A stretch of 64,000 bases of DNA, from NCBI GenBank assembly GCA_903926385.1, contig CAIYIS010000008.1, positions 30,791-94,790 of the forward strand. Direction: 5' to 3'. How positions within the stretch are numbered: position 1 is the stretch's first letter; every line of letters starts with the position of its first letter. A model generated the notes under the pieces. That model searched no databases and was not told the DNA's origin. It saw nothing but the letters and a program-made list of their open reading frames with translations. The DNA comes from an uncultured Bacteroidota bacterium (GTDB lineage Bacteria; Bacteroidota; Bacteroidia; 2-12-FULL-35-15). Shown piece by piece: positions 45,493-53,869 of the stretch. The position numbers were made by a program, and so were the translations under genes.

Positions 45493-46185
45493 CTAAAAGT
45501 ACTTGATAAAATTAAAAAAACGTTCTTTATACCTTATACCAATTGGAATAAACTCATTGGAGCAAGAAATGGTTTCTCCTTCAATCTTGTCAATTTTTGA
45601 GACATTAACTATAAATGAACGATGCACACGAATAAGATCTTTATTATTGATGTTTTTCTCCACTTCACTCATGGTGCTGAGAATTATTACTTTTTTGTCG
45701 CCTATGTGAATAGCCACATAGTCTCCTAACGCTTTAATAAAGCAAATATCGTTCTTATTATACTTCTCCAGAATGTTCTCGTTCTTTAAAAAAATAAAAT
45801 CATTTTTTTCTTCTACAAACTGCGAAGGAGTTCTCTGTTTCTTGAATTTTTCGATACTAGCTAATAGCCGAGCAAAATGTACCGGTTTTTGCATATAATC
45901 AAGAATATTTAGTTCAAAACCTTTAAACGCATATTCCGATTTAGCTGAAACAAGGACAAACGAAATGGCGGGATTTTTTATAAGCAGTATAAATTCCAAT
46001 CCGTTTACATTTGGCATTTCCACATCCAGAAAAACCAAATCAACTTTGTTCTCGTTAATATACGAAATTGCTTGCAAAGGATTAGTAAAAACATGCGAAG
46101 AAGACACCCCTTCTACCTTTGAAAGCAAACCCGACATCAAATCGCACGAGATGATATCATCATCAACTATAACTACATTAAACAT
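45493..46185 (-). CDS. LytTR-family response regulator, divergent from hybrid kinase
   Basis: A 230-residue regulator. The receiver (1-118) has the acidic cluster VDDD, phospho-acceptor Asp in FLDVEMPNVNG, Ser in VLVSAKSEYAFKGF and Lys in MQKPVH. The LytTR DNA-binding domain (about 135-230) has IKALGDYVAIHI, DLIRVHRSFIVNVSKI and a short tail. It is divergent from the large hybrid kinase at 46330 with 144 bases between them, so it may be that kinase's output, although a hybrid kinase with its own receiver and Hpt usually signals onward by phosphorelay, for which this receiver fits. Confidence 0.92.
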   Translation of the reverse strand: MFNVVIVDDDIISCDLMSGLLSKVEGVSSSHVFTNPLQAISYINENKVDLVFLDVEMPNVNGLEFILLIKNPAISFVLVSAKSEYAFKGFELNILDYMQKPVHFARLLASIEKFKKQRTPSQFVEEKNDFIFLKNENILEKYNKNDICFIKALGDYVAIHIGDKKVIILSTMSEVEKNINNKDLIRVHRSFIVNVSKIDKIEGETISCSNEFIPIGIRYKERFFNFIKYF

Positions 46186-46198
46186 CTTTTTTTTTCGA

Positions 46199-46206
46199 CA
46201 AAGCTA
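46199..46206 (-). promoter_or_regulatory. Candidate -7 box for the LytTR regulator at 45493
   Basis: On the minus strand this reads TAGCTTTG, matching TAnnTTTG, only 13 bases before the ATG at 46185, which would give a very short leader. Confidence 0.3.
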
Positions 46207-46329
46207 TTAAATTTTTGTAATATTGCATCGCAAAAAATAATGACAAATCAATTAATTTCTGAAAAAGCTGAAAACAGCGCATTTCAAGGCAACTTAACCT
46301 GACTTTTTTTCATTCTTCATTTAACCAAA

Positions 46330-49300
46330 TTGGAACAACAGATTCATAACTCGTTTGCTCAATTATTTCCTTTTTATTTTTCAATTGATAAAAATTGGAA
46401 AATAACAGAGGCCGGTCCCTCTTTTATAAAACATTTTCCAAAAGCTATTGGAACCTCATTTGATACTCAATTTTCAATTATTACACCCAAAACCAAAAAA
46501 AAGAACCTTGAAAAAGCAGCTATTTTAGGAACATTGGTGATACTGCAAAAGAAAAACGCTTCCCTAATTTTCCATGGACAATTTATAGCAATCAATGAAT
46601 CCCTATACTACTGTGGCTCTCCTAAAATTGAAAGAAAATCTGATTTAGAAAAAAGTAATATTTCCATTTCCGATTTTGCTCCTGCAGATAATACAATTGA
46701 AGTACTTGAATATATCCAAAATCAAGAAAAGTCAAGCAAAGAGCGCAATGAAATAGCAAAACAGTACAATAAAAATCATAACGAATTAGTTTTAGCAAAT
46801 CAGAAATTACAAAAACTCATTCATTCTTCTAATGAGTTAATTTTTGAGGTTAACTCTGAGTGTATTTTTACAGACGCCTGGGTGGAGTCGGATAAAGATC
46901 TTTTTGTTCCAAAAGAAAATTTTATCGGTAAACACGTATCAGTTGTCTTTCCAGATGAGTTTGGGGTCAACATTCAAAAGTTAATTAAGCAGGTACTTAC
47001 TTCTAAAGAAGTAATAGAACTGGAGTACAAAAATCCTGCGGGTGATGATTGGTATAATGCGAAAATAAAATATTTCAATTTTAACGATGAAGAATCTGTT
47101 ACCCTTTCTGTTCGAAATATCACAGAACAGAAGAAACAACAAACCAATCTCGAAACTTCGAATGCCCGTTTAACCGCCTTAATAAGTAATTTAACAGACG
47201 GAGTATTGCTAGAAAACGAAAACAGAGAAATCGTTTTAGTAAACACCGCCTTCTGCAATTTATTTTCAATTCCAGTCCAACCCGAACTTTTGATTGGTGC
47301 AGATTGCTCCGACAGCGCAAGTCAGTCGGCTCCTTTATTCAAAAACCCCGAACAATTTATTTCGCGAATTAGTGAAATTATAAAGAATAAGGAACTAGTA
47401 ATAGACGAAGAGATAGAAATGGTTTCAGGAAAAATTTTGATACGAAATTTTATTCCTGTTTATAACAATAATATCTATTTGGGACACCTTTGGAAATATT
47501 CTGATATCACAGAGCGAACAAAATATTTACAAACGCTCAAGATAACAAAAGAAAAATACGAGAGTATTATTGAAAATATGGGACTGGGATTTCTTGAAGT
47601 GGATAATAAAGACACCATTCTGGGCACAAATAAACGAATGCTTGAAATATTAGGATATCAGGAAGAATCGGAATTATTAAATCAAATAGCTTCGAAAATT
47701 CTAATTCCTTCAAAAAGTGAAAAAGCAATACAAAAGGAAATAAGCAATCGAAAAAAAGGAAAAACTCGGGTCTACGAAATATTCATGAAGAGAAAGGACG
47801 GAACATTGCTTCCAGTTTTGATTAGCGGTGCCCCACTTTACGATACAGAAAAAAACATTGTTGGTTCAGTTGGTATACATCTCGACATGACTAAACAAAA
47901 AGAAATAGAAAGTCAACTGAAAGAACAAACCGAATTGGCGTTAAAGTCGGTAGAAGCTAAGCAAGCCTTCTTGGCAAACATGAGTCATGAGATTCGAACT
48001 CCCCTAAATGCGATTGCCAGTTCGGCAGCATTGCTTGAAAACTTAAACAAGTCAGAAAACGAGATAGATTATATTAATATCATACGATTCGCCAGCGCTT
48101 CTTTGTCCATCATCGTAAATGATATTTTGGATTTGGCAAAAATAGAAAACAGAAAAATGGAACTCGAAAAACGATTGTTTAATTTTTCTGCGTTAATGAA
48201 AGGAATATTTGCTCAACACAAGTTAATGGCTCAAATGAAAAATATTTCTGTTATTCTTGATATCGCCCCAGATATTCCTGATGAGTTAATTGGAGATTCT
48301 TTCAGACTTTCTCAGGTAATAAATAATTTAGTTAGTAATGCCATTAAATTCACCGAAAAAGGAGAAATAGCAATCAGAGTATGTATTTCGGAATTAAGAA
48401 CGGAGAAAATAGACATCTATTTTGAAGTAGACGATTCCGGAGTAGGCATGGATAAAAATTTTATAAAAACTATTTTCGAACCATTCTCTCAAGAAGATAC
48501 TTCCATAAACAGAAAACATGAAGGCTCTGGATTAGGATTAAGTATTTCAAAGCAATTAGTAGAACTCATGGGAGGAAAACTTTTTGTTGAAAGCAAAAAA
48601 ATGAAAGGAAGCAAATTCTATTTCATATTGCCTTTTCAAATCTCAGAGCAACGAATAGTTCCTGCAGTAGTGAAAACGAATATAAATAAAACAAGCATGG
48701 AATCTGCGCGTATTGTTTTGGCAGACGATAATCATCTTAATCAAATTTTGACAAAACAAATCTTAAATAAACATGTACGGGAAGTCATCTGTTTTGACAG
48801 AGCAAAAGGAGCAATTGATTATTTAAAAGACAATAAAACTGATTTAATTTTAATGGATTTACAGATGCCTGAAATGGATGGAATCAAGGCGACAAAAATT
48901 ATCAGAAGTGAGATTTCATTAACCATTCCAATTATTGGCTTTTCAGCCAATGCGTTTTCGGCACATATTAATAAAGCACTAAATGCCGGGATGAACGATT
49001 ACGTTAGCAAGCCATTTGAAATTGATAGCCTATTAGAAAAAATCTTTTTCCAATTATCCAATGTTAATACACTAGACTATTATAACCGAATCAACCTTTT
49101 GAAACAAGTTGGTGGTGATGAGGAATTAGAAAAAATGATTGGAAAGTCTTTTATTGTAAATATTGAAGATAAATGGCAAAACCTAATGGAAAGTTTCATC
49201 AATAAAAATCACAAAGTATTCTTAGCTATCTTGCATGAAATAACTCCTACCATCCAAATGTTTGTTTCGAAAAAACACATTGCTTCTTTTAACGATATCA

Positions 49301-49407
49301 TCGAAAAATCAAATAATAACTTTTCTTCTTTAGAACTTGTTGAATTAAACTCTTTTCAGAATACAATAAAAACGGTAATTTTAGAACTTAAACCTTTTGT
49401 AAAATAA
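46330..49407 (+). CDS. Soluble multi-PAS hybrid histidine kinase with receiver and Hpt domains, TTG start
   Basis: A 1025-residue cytoplasmic hybrid kinase. It has four PAS-like regions (about 5-110, 165-270, 280-390, 405-525), HisKA (FLANMSHEIRTPLNAIAS, about 545-610), HATPase_c (NNLVSNAIKFTEKG, DDSGVGMD, GSGLGLSISKQL), a receiver (about 795-905; LADDNHLN, LMDLQMPEMDG, YVSKPF) and a C-terminal Hpt-like helical bundle (about 920-1020) whose candidate phospho-His is in ILHEITPTIQMF. The start is TTG at 46330; no ATG exists near the N-terminus. The layout His-Asp-His implies a phosphorelay, and the divergent LytTR regulator is the obvious final acceptor. Confidence 0.9.
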   Translation: MEQQIHNSFAQLFPFYFSIDKNWKITEAGPSFIKHFPKAIGTSFDTQFSIITPKTKKKNLEKAAILGTLVILQKKNASLIFHGQFIAINESLYYCGSPKIERKSDLEKSNISISDFAPADNTIEVLEYIQNQEKSSKERNEIAKQYNKNHNELVLANQKLQKLIHSSNELIFEVNSECIFTDAWVESDKDLFVPKENFIGKHVSVVFPDEFGVNIQKLIKQVLTSKEVIELEYKNPAGDDWYNAKIKYFNFNDEESVTLSVRNITEQKKQQTNLETSNARLTALISNLTDGVLLENENREIVLVNTAFCNLFSIPVQPELLIGADCSDSASQSAPLFKNPEQFISRISEIIKNKELVIDEEIEMVSGKILIRNFIPVYNNNIYLGHLWKYSDITERTKYLQTLKITKEKYESIIENMGLGFLEVDNKDTILGTNKRMLEILGYQEESELLNQIASKILIPSKSEKAIQKEISNRKKGKTRVYEIFMKRKDGTLLPVLISGAPLYDTEKNIVGSVGIHLDMTKQKEIESQLKEQTELALKSVEAKQAFLANMSHEIRTPLNAIASSAALLENLNKSENEIDYINIIRFASASLSIIVNDILDLAKIENRKMELEKRLFNFSALMKGIFAQHKLMAQMKNISVILDIAPDIPDELIGDSFRLSQVINNLVSNAIKFTEKGEIAIRVCISELRTEKIDIYFEVDDSGVGMDKNFIKTIFEPFSQEDTSINRKHEGSGLGLSISKQLVELMGGKLFVESKKMKGSKFYFILPFQISEQRIVPAVVKTNINKTSMESARIVLADDNHLNQILTKQILNKHVREVICFDRAKGAIDYLKDNKTDLILMDLQMPEMDGIKATKIIRSEISLTIPIIGFSANAFSAHINKALNAGMNDYVSKPFEIDSLLEKIFFQLSNVNTLDYYNRINLLKQVGGDEELEKMIGKSFIVNIEDKWQNLMESFINKNHKVFLAILHEITPTIQMFVSKKHIASFNDIIEKSNNNFSSLELVELNSFQNTIKTVILELKPFVK

Positions 49408-49476
49408 GTTCTAGTTAACAAGGAGAAATTTGAATATATCTATTCATTAACCTTCAACTCAAAACTCTTTTTACCA

Positions 49477-50847
49477 CTATTTCTTGGGCTGTTCGAGGGA
49501 GATGTTTTCATCGCCTGGGTGATAAGGCAAATAGGTTACGATAAACTGAAACATTTCGTCTTCGGTACGCATGCTACCTGCGCGCTCTGCCACGAGTCGG
49601 GGTGGACTGAAAGGATTGTTTGCATTATGACGCGTGTTATCGTACACGCCCTCAGCATGCACTTTGGAACCTTTAGGAAGATGAAGCATTTTGGGAAATG
49701 TATAAAAATATTGCCATTTAAAATCCCATTGATTGATGCGTATGAGATGTATGGTGTCGGCTGAAGGAGTGATTGCATAAGCCAGAAATTGCTTGCCGAG
49801 CAGGTGCATATGAGGATTGACGGTGAGCACAGAAATATCGGCCGGCAATACGTAATCAGAATGAAAAGTCATTATGGTATCAGGAGGGATTACCAAAGGC
49901 GGTACAATTGGAGATACACCGAATGTACCAAGTTGAAACTCTTTGAGAGGACGAGTGGGTTTGTGTGAAGTAAAAAAAACATTGAATCGAGTTTGGTCTT
50001 TGGCGTCTACTCGAGAAGCCCCGTAATGTATGTCTTTTAGAAATATCGCTCCTTTTCGGTTGAACTCAAATCCACCTATTCCTTCGGGATAAATGGGAGG
50101 AACCACTCCCGGCAGGTAATTGGTAAGAGAATAAGTCATCATCGGAAAAGAGCCGTCATCATTGGGTATATCGAGATTTTTATAAGCATCAATAACGGTT
50201 GGGTAATTTTTAATATCTACCACTGTATTGCCTTTTATTACATCTTTTCGTTTATCGAAATCGTAACTGAGTAACTGTGCATTTACATGATGTACGAGCT
50301 TGCGGTTGCCAGGCACCACTTCGACAGCACTTACAAATGTATCGCAAGGAATTTGGTAAGGAACACGCATGAGCAAAAAACGATCTCTTCCGTCACCCTT
50401 TATTTTGTAAGGCTCCTGATATTTAATAACAAGGTCGGGTTTGCCAAGCTGCGAACCAACAGGAAAAGCAGGCAAATCGGGAATATTACCGGTAACACCA
50501 AGAGGGCATTGCTGATCGACCCAATTGCTTATTAAATCAATTTCATTTTGAGTGAGAATTTTTTCATCAATAAAATGTGAATAGGTGGCATCGGCCGGCC
50601 ATGGTGGCATTAAGCGCGACCTGGTTAATAATTTAATTACACTTTTTCTTGCTGCCACATCCTGATAAGTAATCAGATTAAAGCCTCCGGCTTCTCCGGT
50701 TCGATGGCAGGTGGTGCAATGCTTATATATAATGGGTGCGATATGTTCGGAAAAAGTAATGGTTTCGGGCATTTTTTCTTTGCAAGAAAAAAACGAAAGT
50801 TGAATGCAAAATAAAAAAAGTAAAAAAGTGTATCTTTTTGGAATCAT
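49477..50847 (-). CDS. Lipoprotein with cytochrome c and copper type II monooxygenase-like domains
   Basis: A 456-residue protein starting at ATG 50847. The signal peptide ends in a lipobox (LSFFSC, Cys22). An N-terminal cytochrome c domain carries one heme site, CTTCH (Cys44-Cys47-His48), with a likely distal Met in RLMPPWP. The C-terminal part has VHHVNAQL and VNPHMHLLGK, matching the two copper-site His groups of ascorbate-dependent (PHM/DBM-type) monooxygenases. The heme domain would feed electrons to the copper sites. The substrate is unknown. Confidence 0.82.
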   Translation of the reverse strand: MIPKRYTFLLFLFCIQLSFFSCKEKMPETITFSEHIAPIIYKHCTTCHRTGEAGGFNLITYQDVAARKSVIKLLTRSRLMPPWPADATYSHFIDEKILTQNEIDLISNWVDQQCPLGVTGNIPDLPAFPVGSQLGKPDLVIKYQEPYKIKGDGRDRFLLMRVPYQIPCDTFVSAVEVVPGNRKLVHHVNAQLLSYDFDKRKDVIKGNTVVDIKNYPTVIDAYKNLDIPNDDGSFPMMTYSLTNYLPGVVPPIYPEGIGGFEFNRKGAIFLKDIHYGASRVDAKDQTRFNVFFTSHKPTRPLKEFQLGTFGVSPIVPPLVIPPDTIMTFHSDYVLPADISVLTVNPHMHLLGKQFLAYAITPSADTIHLIRINQWDFKWQYFYTFPKMLHLPKGSKVHAEGVYDNTRHNANNPFSPPRLVAERAGSMRTEDEMFQFIVTYLPYHPGDENISLEQPKK

Positions 50848-50902
50848 ACCGTTATTAAAAGTAAAAACAGGAAACAAAAATAAACTAATGTTTGATTAAT
50901 TA

Positions 50903-51190
50903 ATGAAGTATTTTACAAACAAATTAGCCATATACATATTCTTACTTCTGTTTACTTCGTGTGCCCACCGTGTAAAATACAATCCTTACCTCACTATGAA
51001 AGTTAAGCCTAGCGAACAATTGAGGAAGGAAAATGAAAAAAATATGGACAAAGCAAAACTGGCCTACGATAGACAATTGGTAAAAAACAAAGAGGAGATT
51101 AAAAAAAACAATGAGAAATTTTTTAATAAGAAAAAGCAATATCATTTTAAAGTAAGTAGAAAAAGGAAGTTGAAAAAAGCACAGTTTTAA
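50903..51190 (+). CDS. Small basic lipoprotein, KYNPYL family (copy 1)
   Basis: A 95-residue protein with a signal peptide and lipobox (LLLFTSC, Cys at about 20), followed by VKYNPYLTMKVKPSEQL and a strongly Lys-rich tail. The KYNPYL-x-x-KVK-x-S block recurs in the gene at 51274. Both are therefore paralogous outer-membrane or periplasmic lipoproteins of unknown role. The basic tail could bind polyanions such as LPS or nucleic acid. Confidence 0.7.
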   Translation: MKYFTNKLAIYIFLLLFTSCAHRVKYNPYLTMKVKPSEQLRKENEKNMDKAKLAYDRQLVKNKEEIKKNNEKFFNKKKQYHFKVSRKRKLKKAQF

Positions 51191-51260
51191 AAACAATAAT
51201 TGTTTATAAAACCGTTGACAAAATATAAAATCACGAGAATTATTTTGAGAAGAGTGTAGC

Positions 51261-51268
51261 TACTTTTG
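51261..51268 (+). promoter_or_regulatory. Candidate -7 box abutting the second KYNPYL lipoprotein gene
   Basis: TACTTTTG matches TAnnTTTG and ends 5 bases before the ATG at 51274. If used, transcription would start at or next to the start codon, giving a leaderless mRNA. Confidence 0.35.
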
Positions 51269-51273
51269 CAAAT

Positions 51274-51525
51274 ATGATTGGACAGGTAAAACGAATATTG
51301 ATAACTTTATTATGCGTTGGTGTGCTTTGCTCATCGTATTCCTGTCATAAGCCCGATGGTAAGTACAACCCCTACTTGCATGACAAAGTAAAGGTGAGTG
51401 CTCGGGAATTGAAGAAGCAAACAAAAGCCGACCGCAAAGCCAGAAAAGCATATAATAAGCAAACAAGAAGAACTAGCATGCGTTTGTATGGCAGAAAGCC
51501 CGGCCCTAAGAAGAAGGCAGAATAA
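51274..51525 (+). CDS. Small basic lipoprotein, KYNPYL family (copy 2)
   Basis: An 83-residue protein: signal peptide with lipobox (CSSYSC, Cys at about 24), then GKYNPYLHDKVKVSARELK and a Lys/Arg-rich tail (KKQTKADRKARKAYNKQ). It is a paralogue of the preceding gene, with which it shares the post-lipobox block and the basic tail. I do not recognise a named family. It is convergent with the acyl-CoA reductase gene 13 bases away. Confidence 0.7.
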   Translation: MIGQVKRILITLLCVGVLCSSYSCHKPDGKYNPYLHDKVKVSARELKKQTKADRKARKAYNKQTRRTSMRLYGRKPGPKKKAE

Positions 51526-51538
51526 CGAATTTAAAATT

Positions 51539-52612
51539 CTACTTTAATCCAATCAAAAACTTCATGGTGTCTATACCATCCGCATAATCGGTTAATGCTG
51601 GGCATTGCGCTTTCCCGAATGGAATGGAATCTTTAATCAAATCGCTTTTGGAAACAATACATTGTATAAACTCTTTTTCGTTTTCCAATCGTTTATTCAA
51701 TTCAGATAAATCATCGTAATGCTCATAAAACAAAACCCCGATAGGAGAAGAATAACCGCTGTCTTCTTTTAGCAACAAAAAATTATTATCCAGCAAGGAT
51801 GGGTGGTTTGCCATTAAATACACAGTACGATTGTATTCGTAATTATTGGCGTACTTGTTATTATTTATTACATCGCTGAAATGGAAAACTGACTGATAAA
51901 AATTATCGAAATTATATCCGGCAGGGACAAATACTTTAGAAACATTGCGGCACCCCATTCCGAAATACAGAAACACATCGTTTGCCAAAAGCTTTAATTC
52001 TTCAGGAGTTTCATTGCCGGTGAGTACTGCCACTGCATTACGGTTTCTGCGGATAATGTGTGGATATTTTCCAAAATAAAAATCGAAATAACGAGCGGAA
52101 TTATTGCTTCCTGTAGCTATTACGGCATCCATATCTTTCAGTTGCCCATCGGTAAATACGATATATTGAGCAAACTCAGGTTCTATTGCGATGAGTATTT
52201 TGGTAAGATAAGGCAACAAATACTTATCGTCTGACGAAAGTTTACCTGTAAATTTATTGCCTGATATCAGTACACACATCATATCGTGAAAACCCACCAG
52301 AGGAATGTTTCCGGCCATTATAACCGCCACATTCTTCACCTTCTTATTCTCAGAAATCTCTCTTATATATAAGGACAGCCATTCTACCAGATTTTTTTCA
52401 TTCAGATTTTCGGCAAGAGCCCCGATAGCATTGCGAATATTAGCTTCCACAAACCACGGGTTATAAATATGAACCTTTTTAATCAGTTCCTGAAAATCGT
52501 TATAAAATAAATCATTCAGAGGATTGTTGGTCTCAACCCTATTATCACCTGAAAATTGCTTCAGAAAAGCACCCAATTTTACGAAAGAATTTATTCGTTT
52601 GTCTATTTGCAT
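51539..52612 (-). CDS. LuxC-like acyl-CoA reductase
   Basis: A 357-residue protein from ATG 52612 (MQIDKRINSF); an upstream in-frame start would run across the divergent promoter. It belongs to the LuxC/acyl-CoA reductase group of the aldehyde dehydrogenase superfamily. Visible motifs are VAVIMAGNIPLVGFHD, ATGSNNSARYF (nucleotide binding), and FGMGCRNVSKVFVP with the catalytic-type Cys. Such enzymes reduce fatty acyl thioesters to aldehydes. No partner LuxD or LuxE is nearby. It is divergent from a ferredoxin gene, an arrangement recurrent in Bacteroidota. Confidence 0.85.
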   Translation of the reverse strand: MQIDKRINSFVKLGAFLKQFSGDNRVETNNPLNDLFYNDFQELIKKVHIYNPWFVEANIRNAIGALAENLNEKNLVEWLSLYIREISENKKVKNVAVIMAGNIPLVGFHDMMCVLISGNKFTGKLSSDDKYLLPYLTKILIAIEPEFAQYIVFTDGQLKDMDAVIATGSNNSARYFDFYFGKYPHIIRRNRNAVAVLTGNETPEELKLLANDVFLYFGMGCRNVSKVFVPAGYNFDNFYQSVFHFSDVINNNKYANNYEYNRTVYLMANHPSLLDNNFLLLKEDSGYSSPIGVLFYEHYDDLSELNKRLENEKEFIQCIVSKSDLIKDSIPFGKAQCPALTDYADGIDTMKFLIGLK

Positions 52613-52618
52613 TTTTAT

Positions 52619-52626
52619 TATCTTTG
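52619..52626 (+). promoter_or_regulatory. Candidate -7 box for the ferredoxin gene
   Basis: TATCTTTG matches TAnnTTTG and lies 41 bases before the ATG at 52668. TTTG at 52598-52601 gives a -33-like element with a 17-base spacer. Confidence 0.45.
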
Positions 52627-52667
52627 TCGAAATTTTTTTCACAAAACTAATAAAACAAAATAATCTT

Positions 52668-53015
52668 ATGGCAATTAAAATCACAGAAGAATGTATTAAT
52701 TGTGGAGCTTGCGAGCCAGAGTGTCCAAATAATGCAATTTACGAAGGCGGAAACGAATGGCGTTTTTCAGATGGAACATCTTTATCAGGTATGTTTACAG
52801 GAAAAACAGGTATATCTGTAGACGCAGATGCTTCTCAAGAAGCAAAATCAATGGATATGTATTACATCGTTCCGGATAAATGTACCGAGTGTACCGGATT
52901 TCATGATGAACCTCAGTGTGCAGCTGTTTGCCCTGTAGATTGCTGTGTGGATGATGAAAACTGGAGAGAAAGCAAAGAAGATTTGTTAGCTCAAAAAACT
53001 CAAATGCACGGATAA
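52668..53015 (+). CDS. 2[4Fe-4S] ferredoxin (YfhL/FdxA-like)
   Basis: A 115-residue iron-sulfur protein from ATG 52668. The first cluster motif is C-I-N-C-G-A-C-E-P-E-C-P. A ~40-residue insert (EWRFSDGTSLSG...) and a second motif follow, CTECTGF-HDEPQCAAVCP, in which the spacing between cysteines is extended. This is the long-insert alpha-bacterial-type ferredoxin common in Bacteroidota. It would transfer electrons in the cytoplasm; the partner is unknown. A strong terminator follows. Confidence 0.92.
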   Translation: MAIKITEECINCGACEPECPNNAIYEGGNEWRFSDGTSLSGMFTGKTGISVDADASQEAKSMDMYYIVPDKCTECTGFHDEPQCAAVCPVDCCVDDENWRESKEDLLAQKTQMHG

Positions 53016-53035
53016 TATTTTAAATAATACTTAAA

Positions 53036-53074
53036 AGTCCCCATTCTGTTTAATATAGAATGGGGACTTTTTTT
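53036..53074 (+). terminator. Rho-independent terminator after the ferredoxin gene
   Basis: A perfect 12-bp stem (AGTCCCCATTCT at 53036-53047, complement at 53057-53068) has a 9-base loop and is followed by a run of seven T. Confidence 0.92.
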
Positions 53075-53108
53075 GTGATAGAAACCTTCCTTTACCCGTT
53101 TGTTTTTG

Positions 53109-53116
53109 TACTTTTG
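53109..53116 (+). promoter_or_regulatory. Candidate -7 box for rpe
   Basis: TACTTTTG matches TAnnTTTG, 50 bases before the rpe ATG at 53167, in the gap after the ferredoxin terminator. Confidence 0.4.
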
Positions 53117-53166
53117 CCAACTGCCAAAAAGGCAATTACCCAATTGAACATTTAATTACAATTAAA

Positions 53167-53820
53167 ATGAAACATTTAATAGCCCCTTCTCTACTCTCTG
53201 CCGATTTTGCAAACCTGCAAAGAGATATAGAAATGATAAACGGTAGTGAAGCCGATTGGTTTCATGTGGATGTGATGGATGGAATGTTTGTTCCTAATAT
53301 TTCTTTTGGCTTTCCGGTTATTAAAGCGATAAAAAAACATGCTACCAAACCACTTGATGTGCACATCATGGTAGAAAACCCTGACCGATATCTTCAACAA
53401 TTTAAAGAAGCAGGGGCCGATATTCTTACTGTTCATTACGAAGCCTGCACTCATCTTCACCGAACTGTTCAGGCTATAAAAGCACTGGGCATGAAAGCAG
53501 GAGTAGCTTTAAACCCGCATACTCCCGTAAATTCGCTTATTGATATCATCGAAGATTTAGATTTAGTTTTAATAATGAGTGTGAATCCAGGCTTTGGGGG
53601 ACAAAAATTTATTGAAAATACTTACCATAAAATTCCGGTACTAAAAGATATTATTCGTGCTACAAAATCGAATGCACTGATTGAAGTAGACGGAGGTGTA
53701 GATTTGAACAACTATAAAAAACTGATTGAATCAGGGGCAAATGTACTGGTGGCAGGAAACACTGTGTTTTCTTCTTCCAATCCGGTGCAAACCATTGCCA
53801 CATTAAAAAAACAAGAATAA
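53167..53820 (+). CDS. rpe: Ribulose-phosphate 3-epimerase
   Basis: A 217-residue TIM-barrel epimerase interconverting ribulose 5-phosphate and xylulose 5-phosphate in the pentose phosphate pathway. The motifs APSLLSADFANL, HVDVMDGMFVPNISFG (metal ligands), LDVHIMVENP, VNPGFGGQKFI and EVDGGVD are intact, with the usual GNTVF end. It stands at the head of the carotenoid genes but is a housekeeping gene with its own promoter. Confidence 0.96.
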   Translation: MKHLIAPSLLSADFANLQRDIEMINGSEADWFHVDVMDGMFVPNISFGFPVIKAIKKHATKPLDVHIMVENPDRYLQQFKEAGADILTVHYEACTHLHRTVQAIKALGMKAGVALNPHTPVNSLIDIIEDLDLVLIMSVNPGFGGQKFIENTYHKIPVLKDIIRATKSNALIEVDGGVDLNNYKKLIESGANVLVAGNTVFSSSNPVQTIATLKKQE

Positions 53821-53869
53821 ATAAACCAAGTTTATATAAATTTTAAACGGTTCATCATATAACATCTGA

